A stretch of DNA of 64,000 nucleotides from Nemertoderma westbladi (Eukaryota > Xenacoelomorpha > Nemertodermatida > Nemertodermatidae). The stretch covers positions 57,624 to 121,623 of the forward strand of contig JAUCBJ010008862.1 in the NCBI GenBank assembly GCA_032718475.1. The letters run 5' to 3'. Under the pieces are notes generated by a model. It was given only the letters and a program-made list of their open reading frames with translations, had not been told where the DNA came from and made no database searches. Position 1 is the stretch's first letter. Each line of letters starts with the position of its first letter. Of the stretch, positions 35,505 through 46,800 are shown piece by piece. Position numbers and translations under genes: made by a program.

Positions 35505-37028
35505 CAGCTGTCGACTCCGAGGTTCAGTTGATACACAAATTAAAATTGAGCGATTATATCATAAGAAAATTAACAAAACCGCCAATCAATCAAAGAGAGA
35601 GAGACCTCTCCTTCACCCTTTCAACTACAATTACCACCCCAACCGAAAGGCACAGTCGGTACCAGTACGTGAGATTGAGGATGTACCGTAGGTATTGATA
35701 GTGAATTTGTGTTTTATAATTAAGACTTTTTACCACAATTAACATAATTAACTACTTTTATCTCAGCCTCGAAGGCCACACGCAATTTCAACTTGTAAAA
35801 TTTCTCAACTTTTGCTACATTGAGCACCAAGTTTGGTTAGATTTCATCGATGATTGGCGTTTAACGTTTAAATATTGGACATTTATGGCACCCTTACGCT
35901 AAGGCTCGCCTTACTTCTTGGCTCGTCCCATAAATAATAATAATAAGTACAGTGCTAAGGAGAAATGATAGCTGATTGGCCTCCGTTTTGTTGCTAGGCG
36001 ATATGTATGTATAGTTTGCAGCTGTTGAATATATCAATCGATCATAGCGATCTCTACTATTTCTGTATTTTTTTTTATTACCAGCTGCGGCTGCCCCAAA
36101 ACCGGTGCACGGTGCGGCATTTCAGTATTTATTAATCTTGCTGATGGTCCTGGAACCGGTACAACGGCACGCTTCATCTGTACATGGCCATGTTCATCAT
36201 TTATTTTATTCAATTGTGCAGTTACCGGTAGGCCTATGTTTTATATTTCGTATATGTATATCAGTATACCTGTACCGCGTACCGGGTGACCGGTATGCGG
36301 TATACCAGTATACTGGCTGACTGGTAGGTCTATATAGGCTAGCTGCAGAGCTGATAGCAATGGCTGTATGGCAAATGCGTAAATGGGATAAATAAACTTT
36401 GAAACAGATGGTACCGGTCTGCCGGTAGCAGATTTGCAAATTGTTGCAGGCGTAGCTAACTGGTAGGGTTCCCTATCCCTATCCCGATCGGGATAGGGAA
36501 CCTTACTGGTAGGCCTACATCGGTTGGTTGGAGTACAGGCTGACAGGAATTTTATATTGATATTGTTTTCTTGTATTGTTGGTTTTTAACCCAGTAACCA
36601 TGGAAAGATTGTTGTTTTATGAATATTTATTTTATTTTCTCATGTATGTTTTTAATACCCATAGATTGAATATATACCGGTACTAAATCTAAATTTCGTA
36701 ACGATTTAATTATGAAACACGTTTTTACTGCAAATCTAGTGCAGTTTGTGCATATTTTATATTATAGTCAGTTTTATTCAATCATGTTACATTAGACTGT
36801 ATGTACGAGTACGGTAGGGTGAACCGGGGTTGTATTTACGGTATTCTACAGTTCTATATTATATTTATGTTCATACTTTGTTTGTACCAATAAAAGCGCC
36901 TAGAACATCGCGTTACAAATATATTATTATTATTATTTATTACATGACTACCATACCAAGGCAGTTTCTAGTCTTATGTTTATTCTACCGGTAGCCTGTA
37001 GCGTAGCCGCTGATCCATGCTTAGGCAG
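35505..37028. other. Intergenic DNA, little recognised
   Basis: There is no supported gene. A near-perfect palindrome around CTATCCCGATCGGGATAG (about 36470-36502) flanked by GGTTCC / GGAACC could form a hairpin. ACCGGT and TAGGCCTA words are frequent. Confidence 0.4.
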
Positions 37029-37031
37029 TTA

Positions 37032-37591
37032 GGCCCGCCTTCCCCTAAGATGCAAGATGGAAAAATCGTTCCCGACGTAGACTAGAGATGCATGATGCAT
37101 CGTATTTTATTTTATATATTGCTAGCTCTTATGTTATTTATTTATTGCGTTTAAAATTTATTCCCATTATATATATCATTTCACGACAGCATTATTGGAT
37201 ACATCCAATAAATTACAAGAGACCTGTTATGGCAAAGTTATATGATCAACTTTGAGATGATCCCGACACCACAGACATTTGCGAATTATAATCGCATGTC
37301 CGTTGGTACATTTGTTGCACTTTTGTCACTAATTGATGGAAACATCCGAAAGTGTAGCACCAAGTTTAGAAAAGCGATTGGAGCGAAGGAAAAACTGTTA
37401 GTCACACTGAGGTACAGTATAATATAATTTTGGGTGGAAACACACGCTAATATTACTTCGATTATTTTAATGTATATTTCAAAAAAAATTATCACGCATC
37501 TTGCATCTCTAGTGTACGGCCTCCCATAGTCAAAAATAGAACATCGAGGATGTCCTTTTTTGCATCTTGCACCTCTAGTGTGCGGCGGGCC
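37032..37591 (+). mobile_element. PIF/Harbinger relic with TTA target duplication
   Basis: The ends GGCCCGCC...TGCAAGATGG and the inverted CATCTTGCACC...GGCGGGCC are flanked by TTA on both sides (37029-37031 and 37592-37594), the 3-bp duplication typical of PIF/Harbinger. Inside, 37242-37427 encodes a transposase fragment with NYNRMSVGTFVALLSLI and KFRKAIGAKEKLLVTLRY. It resembles the N-terminal part of HARBI1/ALP1-like proteins. The nuclease domain is missing, so the copy is inactive. Confidence 0.82.
37242..37427 (+). pseudogene. HARBI1-like transposase N-terminal fragment
   Basis: A 61-codon frame; residues about 15-57 show the RMS-xTF-xLL...I-K..T-xRKAI-xxEKLLVTLRY pattern of the family. 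The frame stops soon after, and no DDE domain follows inside the element. Confidence 0.75.
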
Positions 37592-37687
37592 TTAGGATAC
37601 AGCCATTGCCATTACCACAGTACCTTTTTAAGCAGACTAGTACTGTCTTAACTGCGCGGCTGCGACGAAATGTTCAATTTAACCTAG

Positions 37688-37695
37688 TATAAATA
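37688..37695 (+). promoter_or_regulatory. TATAAATA box candidate for the downstream gene
   Basis: TATAAATA lies 182 bp upstream of the proposed start codon at 37870 and just beyond the Harbinger relic. Position fits a core promoter if the 5' UTR is about 150 bp. No transcript evidence. Confidence 0.3.
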
Positions 37696-37869
37696 ACCAG
37701 ATGACAAGGTAGTGTGATGCGAATAAGAACACAATCATAATCTAATCACAGCTACGCAGAGTGCAGAGTAGCAGAGTCTGAGAGTTTCTATTGGAATTCA
37801 GGAATTATTCGGACTGTTTCGTATGGCAGTATTTGGGTACCGGTAGTTACATTTACAGTCAACCTCAGG

Positions 37870-40800
37870 ATGCTGCAGCCAGACTACCAGAAGATGGACC
37901 CAATTGGAGGCTCTCAGGTTTGGATATTAAATAACTAGACAATAAACATTGATATATTTGTATTGTATGCTTGTCATGTCAATGGTTTTTTGTACCGGAA
38001 CCCCCTCCCCAAAATCTCGAGTTTACCTCGAAATTTTGCTCCAATAACATAATGCAGGGTGGAGTGGTCGCTTGATGCTGTATAAGACAGGTTATCTTTG
38101 ATTCCCTTCTACCTCCAATATATATTTTACAGGATATTTCGCTTCGAATTTCGGATTTGCTGTCTCGTATCGACCAGAAAATGAAAGTAATCTTGTCTGA
38201 GCGCCCGAGTATAAACCTGGACCTGGGCGGTGGTGGATCCTCTCTCAACTATACTTCGGTGTTCCGAATAAACGGAACGCCGATTCTTCCACCTCTTGTG
38301 AGTTCTGGTCGTTATTATTTATACTAAATTACTATTGTTTAATAGCTAGATTAGTTGCCTGTTCCGCTTTGGATGGAGTTGGTCTCACGATTACATTAAT
38401 ATCGTTAGAGTTTGTAGTTTTTGTTAGTTAGTAACATGGGGGGCTGCTCAACCAACATTTTTTTATTTTTATTATAACACAGGGGGGTTTGGGTCTCCTT
38501 CCACTTGATTTCTCAGTAAAGCACATTTTGTTTTGATATACCTGATACCTGTAATTAGGTGAACGTCTGTAGGTAACCAATCACCTGTAGCGTATCGTCG
38601 ATTTACATATTAACGGTACTCTAGTGCTAAATATTGGAAATAATAACCAACGCAGATCGGTGTTGAACAACAAGGGTGAAGGTGAAGGTGAAGGTATGGC
38701 AGACCAACAGAATTACTTGGATTTAAGTATTTTACAACAGATCTCTCAAACAGAACATGTTATGTTTCATTTCGATTTAACTCTCACAATATAAGATGTT
38801 TAACTAATTATTAGCCCTAAAGGATCGCGTTTTATTTATTTATCTGTTTAGATGGACACGGCAGCCATAGAGGAGGCGCGTTATTGGAAGAGATTAGCCA
38901 TTGAGAAGGAGGAGCAGTTAAAGAGACTAGCGAGGGACAGATTGGCTAATAGGGTCGACCAAGCTGTTTATAGTTTAGAGGTAAGTCGTTTTACTAATTA
39001 TTATTGGATATTAATTATAGTATAGGTCCTACAGTAGCATATTTTAATAATTTGTATAGAAAATGTTCGTTCGTTATGTTCGTTTGCTATTCATTTTTAA
39101 AAAAGTTATGTTCTAGAACAAATATTTTTTGTTCTAGAACATTTTTTAGAAAAAGATCTAGATTCTATTTAAAACGCATTGAATCGTTCTAAAACGTGTT
39201 TAAAATCAATAAAAAAAATGTGAAAAAAAAATATTGTGAATAAAATTTTGAAAATTTTTTTTATTGATTTTAAACACATTTTAGAACGATTCAATGCGTT
39301 TTAAATATAATCTAGATCTTTTTCTAAAAAATGTTCTAGAACCAAAAATATTCGTTCTAGAACGTGTTTTTTTCTTAAAATGAATAGCTAACATGTTCTG
39401 GAACATTTTCTATACAAATAGTAACAAGAACTAGCTACTACAAAATATTTATAGAGGGAAGTAGGATGTCGGAACCAGTGTTGAAATTACTAGCTAAACC
39501 TATCTAAAACACTAGCTACCATAAAATTTAGTAACTTGCTTAACGAGGGGACTTCAATTACGACCGTTAACCAAATTGCAGCTAATGAAAATTTATAGAA
39601 CTTTCCCCATATGAAAATAGTCTAAAAAAAACTGGCCTCTTTTTTTAAGGCCAAATCGACAACCTGTTAGGCCGTATATATAGTAGGCCATGGTACTACT
39701 TACACCATTTATAGCAATAGGTTCAGCTGAGTTTGTATATCTTATACACCCAGTCTATATGCCATCCATACAGCAACATAACTCCTTAAGCATATTATAA
39801 TCTTCATAATTTATTGTTTTACAATTACAATTGATCCTCTTACAGGGGACTGTGGAGTCCAATGGTCCTGGCAGAACAACAGATGTTACCATGGTTACCC
39901 CTCACAGTGTCGCAGCAATACAAGGTAATATTCATTGATTATGGTGTGGAGTTATTTGGTAAATTCGTTATTATAAAGTTTAGAAACAGTTAAATTTATT
40001 GGATCCCATCTATGGGACTAAGTGTAACCAAACCCAATGGTTATGTTCTTTAGGTGCCCCGCCGCCAACGTCATTCTATGGCGATGTTGTGACGCAATCA
40101 GCTTCAGCTGTAGATTATGGTCGCCATGGTTACGATACAGATAATAGCCATGTTGGACGAGGTGAGTACCACAAGGGTCGGTATTCGGGTACGAGGTGAG
40201 TACCACAAGGGTCGGTATTCGGGTACGAGGTGAGTACCACAAGGGTCGGTATTCGGGTACGAGGTGAGTACCACAAGGGTCGGTATTCGGGTACGAGGTG
40301 AGTACCACAAGGGTCGGTATTCGGGTACGAGGTGAGTACCACAAGGGTCGGTATTCGGGTACGAGGTGAGTACCACAAGGGTCGGTATTCGGGTACGAGG
40401 TGAGTACCACAAGGGTCGGTATTCGGGTACGAGGTGAGTACCACAAGGGTCGGTATTCGGGTACGAGGTGAGTACCACAAGGGTCGGTATTCGGGTACGA
40501 GGTGAGTACCACAAGGGTCGGTATTCGGGTACGGGGTGAGTACCACCAGGGTCGGTATTCGGGTACGGGGTGAGTACCACAAGGGTCGGTATTCGGGTAC
40601 GAGGTGAGTACCACAAGGGTCGGTATTCGGGTACGAGGTGAGTACCACAAGGGTCGGTATTCGGGTACGAGGTGAGTACCACAAGGGTCGGTATTCGGGT
40701 ACGAGGTGAGTACCACCAGGGTCGGTATTCGTGTACGAGGTGAGTACCACCAGGGTCGGTATTCGGGTACGAGGTGAGTACCACCAGGGTCGGTATTCGT

Positions 40801-43800
40801 GTACGAGGTGAGTACCACCAGGGTCGGTATTCGGGTACGAGGTGAGTACCACCAGGGTCGGTATTCGTGTACGAGGTGAGTACCACCAGGGTCGGTATTC
40901 GGGTACGAGGTGAGTACCACCAGGGTCGGTATTCGTGTACGAGGTGAGTACCACCAGGGTCGGTATTCGGGTACGAGGTGAGTACCACCAGGGTCGGTAT
41001 TCGGGTACGAGGTGAGTACCACCAGGGTCGGTATTCGTGTACGAGGTGAGTACCACCAGGGTCGGTATTCGGGTACGAGGTGAGTACCACCAGGGTCGGT
41101 ATTCGTGTACGAGGTAAGTACCACCAGGGTCGGTATTCGGGTACGAGGTGAGTACCACCAGGGTCGGTATTCGTGTACGAGGTGAGTACCACCAGGGTCG
41201 GTATTCGTGTACGAGGTGAGTACCACCAGGGTCGGTAACCGGGTACGAGGTGAGTACCACCAGGGTCGGTATTCGTGTACGAGGTGAGTACCACCAGGGT
41301 CGGTATTCGGGTACGAGGTGAGTACCACCAGGATCGGTATTCGGGTACGAGGTGAGTACCACCAGGGTCGGTATTCGTGTACGAGGTGAGTACCACAAGG
41401 GTCGGTATTCGGGTACGAGGTGAGTACCACAAGGGTCGGTATTCGGGTACGAGGTGAGTACCACAAGGGTCGGTATTCGGGTACGAGGTGAGTACCACAA
41501 GGGTCGGTATTCGGGTACGAGGTGAGTACCACAAGGGTCGGTATTCGGGTACAAGGTGAGTACCACAAGGGTCGGTATTCGGGTACGAGGTGAGTACCAC
41601 AAGGGTCGGTATTCGGGTACAAGGTGAGTACCACAAGGGTCGGTATTCGGGTACGAGGTGAGTACCACAAGGGTCGGTATTCGGGTACGAGGTGAGTACC
41701 ACAAGGGTCGGTATTCGGGTACGAGGTGAGTACCACAAGGGTCGGTATTCGGGTACGAGGTGAGTACCACAAGGGTCGGTATTCGGGTACGAGGTGAGTA
41801 CCACAAGGGTCGGTATTCGGGCACGGGGTGAGTACCACCAGGGTCGGTATTCGGGTACGGGGTGAGTACCGCAAGGGTCGGTATTCGGGTACGAGGTGAG
41901 TACCACAAGGGTCGGTATTCGGGTACGAGGTGAGTACCACAAGGGTCGGTATTCGGGTACGGGGTGAGTACCACAAGGGTCGGTATTCGGGTACGAGGTG
42001 AGTACCACAAGGGTCGGTATTCGTGTACGAGGTGAGTACCACAATGGTCGGTATTCGGGTACGAGGTGAGTACCACAAGGTTCGGTATTCGGGTACGAGG
42101 TGAGTACCACAAGGGTCGGTATTCAGGTACGAGGTGAGTACCACAAGGTTCGGTATTCGTGTACGAGGTGAGTACCACAAGGGTCGGTATTCGGGTACGA
42201 GGTGAGTACCACAAGGGTCGGTATTCGGGTACGAGGTGAGTACCACAAGGGTCGGTATTCGGGTACGAGGTGAGTACCACAAGGGTCGGTATTCGGGTAC
42301 GAGGTGAGTACCACAAGGGTCGGTATTCGGGTACGAGGTGAGTACCACAAGGGTTGGTATTCGGGTACGAGGTGAGTACCACAAGGGTCGGTATTCGGGT
42401 ACGAGGTGAGTACCACAAGGGTCGGTATTCGGGTACGAGGTGAGTACCACAAGGGTCGGTATTCGGGTACGAGGTGAGTACCACAAGGGTCGGTATTCGG
42501 GTACGAGGTGAGTACCACAAGGGTCGGTATTCGGGTACGGGGTGAGTACCACCAGGGTCGGTATTCGGGTACGGGGTGAGTACCACAAGGGTCGGTATTC
42601 GGGTACGAGGTGAGTACCCCAAGGGTCGGTATTCGGGTACGAGGTGAGTACCACAAGGGTCGGTATTCGGGTACGAGGTGAGTACCACAAGGGTCGGTAT
42701 TCGTGTACGAGGTGAGTACCACCAGGGTCGGTATTCGTGTACGAGGTGAGTACCACCAGGGTCGGTATTCGGGTACGAGGTGAGTACCACCAGGGTCGGT
42801 ATTCGTGTACGAGGTGAGTACCACCAGGGTCGGTATTTGGGTACGAGGTGAGTACCACCAGGGTCGGTATTCGTGTACGAGGTGAGTACCACCAGGGTCG
42901 GTATTCGGGTACGAGGTGAGTACCACCAGGGTCGGTATTCGTGTACGAGGTGAGTACCACCAGGGTCGGTATTCGGGGACGAGGTGAGTACCACCAGGGT
43001 CGGTATTCGGGTACGAGGTGAGTACCACCAGGGTCGGTATTCGTGTACGAGGTGAGTACCACCAGGGTCGGTATTCGGGTACGAGGTGAGTACCACCAGG
43101 GTCGGTATTCGTGTACGAGGTGAGTACCACCAGGGTCGGTATTCGGGTACGAGGTGAGTACCACCAGGGTCGGTATTCGTGTACGAGGTGAGTACCACCA
43201 GGGTCGGTATTCGTGTACGAGGTGAGTACCACCAGGGTCGGTATTCGGGTACGAGGTGAGTACCACCAGGGTCGGTATTCGTGTACGAGGTGAGTACCAC
43301 CAGGGTCGGTATTCGGGTACGAGGTGAGTACCACCAGGGTCGGTATTCGGGTACGAGGTGAGTACCACCAGGGTCGGTATTCGGGTACGAGGTGAGTACC
43401 ACAAGGGTCGGTATTCGGGTACGAGGTGAGTACCACAAGGGTCGGTATTCGGGTACGAGGTGAGTACCACAAGGGTCGGTATTCGGGTACGAGGTGAGTA
43501 CCACAAGGGTCGGTATTCGGGTACGAGGTGAGTACCACAAGGGTCGGTATTCGGGTACAAGGTGAGTACCACAAGGGTCGGTATTCGGGTACGAGGTGAG
43601 TACCACAAGGGTCGGTATTCGGGTACAAGGTGAGTACCACAAGGGTCGGTATTCGGGTACGAGGTGAGTTCCACAAGGGTCGGTATTCGGGTACGAGGTG
43701 AGTACCACAAGGGTCGGTATTCGGGTACGAGGTGAGTACCACAAGGGTCGGTATTCGGGTACGAGGTGAGTACCACAAGGGTCGGTATTCGGGTACGAGG

Positions 43801-46800
43801 TGAGTACCACAAGGGTCGGTATTCGGGCACGAGGTGAGTACCACCAGGGTCGGTATCCGGGTACGGGGTGAGTACCACAAGGGTCGGTATTCGGGTACGA
43901 GGTGAGTACCACAAGGGTCGGTATTCTGGTACGAGGTGAGTACCACAAGGGTCGGTATTCGGGTACGGGGTGAGTACCACAAGGGTCGGTATTCGGGTAC
44001 GAGGTGAGTACCACAAGGGTCGGTATTCGTGTACGAGGTGAGTACCACAATGGTCGGTATTCGGGTACGAGGTGAGTACCACAAGGTTCGGTATTCGGGT
44101 ACGAGGTGAGTACCACAAGGGTCGGTATTCAGGTACGAGGTGAGTACCACAAGGTTCGGTATTCGTGTACGAGGTGAGTACCACAAGGTTCGGTATTCGG
44201 GTACGAGGTGAGTACCACAAGGGTCGGTATTCAGGTACGAGGTGAGTACCACAAGGTTCGGTATTCGTGTACGAGGTGAGTACCACAAGGGTCGGTATTC
44301 GGGTACGAGGTGAGTACCACAAGGGTTGGTATTCGGGTACGAGGTGAGTACCACAAGGGTCGGTATTCGGGTACGAGGTGAGTACCACAAGGGTCGGTAT
44401 TCGGGTACGGGGTCAGTACCACAAGGGTCGGTATTCGGGTACGAGGTGAGTACCACAAGGGTCGGTATTCGGGTACGAGGTGAGTACCACAAGGGCCGGT
44501 ATTCAGGTACGTGGTGAGTACCACAAGGGTCGGTATTCGGGTACGGGGTCAGTACCACAAGGGTCGGTATTCGGGTACGAGGTGAGTACCACAAGGGTCG
44601 GTATTCGGGTACGAGGTGAGTACCACAAGGGTCGGTATTCGGGTACGAGGTGAGTACCACAAGGGTCGGTATTCGGGTACGAGGTGAGTACCACAAGGGT
44701 CGGTATTCGGGTACGAGGTGAGTACCACAATGGTCGGTATTCGGGTACGTGGTGAGTACCACAAGGGTCGGTATTCGGGTACGAGGTGAGTACCACAAGG
44801 GCCGGTATTCAGGTACGAGGTGAGTACCACAAGGGTCGGTATTCGGGTACGAGGTGAGTACCACAATGGTCGGTATTCGGGTACGAGGTGAGTACCACAA
44901 GGGTCGGTATTCGGGTACGAGGTGAGTACCACAAGGGTCGGTATTCGGGTACGAGGTGAGTACCACAAGGGTCGGTATTCGGGTACGAGGTGAGTACCAC
45001 AAGGGTCGGTATTCGTGTACGAGGTGAGTACCACAAGGGTCGGTATTCGGGTACGAGGTGAGTACCACAAGGGTCGGTATTCGGGTACGAGGTGAGTACC
45101 ACAAGGGTCGGTATTCGGGTACGAGGTGAGTACCACAAGTGTCGGTATTCGGGTACGAGGTGAGTACCACAAGGGTCGGTATTCGGGTACAAGGTGAGTA
45201 CCACAAGGGTCGGTATTCGGGTACGAGGTGAGTACCACAAGGGTCGGTATTCGGGTACAAGGTGAGTACCACAAGGGTCGGTATTCGGGTACGAGGTGAG
45301 TACCACAAGGGTCGGTATTCGGGTACGAGGTGAGTACCACAAGGGTCGGTATTCGGGTACGAGGTGAGTACCACAAGGGTCGGTATTCGGGTACGAGGTG
45401 AGTACCACAAGGGTCGGTATTCGGGTACGAGGTGAGTACCACAAGGGTCGGTATTCGGGCACGAGGTGAGTACCACCAGGGTCGGTATCCGGGTACGGGG
45501 TGAGTACCACAAGGGTCGGTATTCGGGTACGAGGTGAGTACCACAAGGGTCGGTATTCTGGTACGAGGTGAGTACCACAAGGGTCGGTATTCGGGTACGG
45601 GGTGAGTACCACAAGGGTCGGTATTCGGGTACGAGGTGAGTACCACAAGGGTCGGTATTCGTGTACGAGGTGAGTACCACAATGGTCGGTATTCGGGTAC
45701 GAGGTGAGTACCACAAGGTTCGGTATTCGGGTACGAGGTGAGTACCACAAGGGTCGGTATTCAGGTACGAGGTGAGTACCACAAGGTTCGGTATTCGTGT
45801 ACGAGGTGAGTACCACAAGGTTCGGTATTCGGGTACGAGGTGAGTACCACAAGGGTCGGTATTCAGGTACGAGGTGAGTACCACAAGGTTCGGTATTCGT
45901 GTACGAGGTGAGTACCACAAGGGTCGGTATTCGGGTACGAGGTGAGTACCACAAGGGTTGGTATTCGGGTACGAGGTGAGTACCACAAGGGTCGGTATTC
46001 GGGTACGAGGTGAGTACCACAAGGGTCGGTATTCGGGTACGGGGTCAGTACCACAAGGGTCGGTATTCGGGTACGAGGTGAGTACCACAAGGGTCGGTAT
46101 TCGGGTACGAGGTGAGTACCACAAGGGCCGGTATTCAGGTACGTGGTGAGTACCACAAGGGTCGGTATTCGGGTACGGGGTCAGTACCACAAGGGTCGGT
46201 ATTCGGGTACGAGGTGAGTACCACAAGGGTCGGTATTCGGGTACGAGGTGAGTACCACAAGGGTCGGTATTCGGGTACGAGGTGAGTACCACAAGGGTCG
46301 GTATTCGGGTACGAGGTGAGTACCACAAGGGTCGGTATTCGGGTACGAGGTGAGTACCACAATGGTCGGTATTCGGGTACGTGGTGAGTACCACAAGGGT
46401 CGGTATTCGGGTACGAGGTGAGTACCACAAGGGCCGGTATTCAGGTACGAGGTGAGTACCACAAGGGTCGGTATTCGGGTACGAGGTGAGTACCACAATG
46501 GTCGGTATTCGGGTACGAGGTGAGTACCACAAGGGTCGGTATTCGGGTACGAGGTGAGTACCACAAGGGTCGGTATTCGGGTACGAGGTGAGTACCACAA
46601 GGGTCGGTATTCGGGTACGAGGTGAGTACCACAAGGGTCGGTATTCGGGTACGAGGTGAGTACCACAAGGGTCGGTATTCAGGTACGAGGTGAGTACCAC
46701 AAGGGTCGGTATTCGGGTACAAGGTGAGTACCACAAGGGTCGGTATTCGGGTACAAGGTGAGTACCACAAGGGTCGGTATTCGGGTACGAGGTGAGTACC

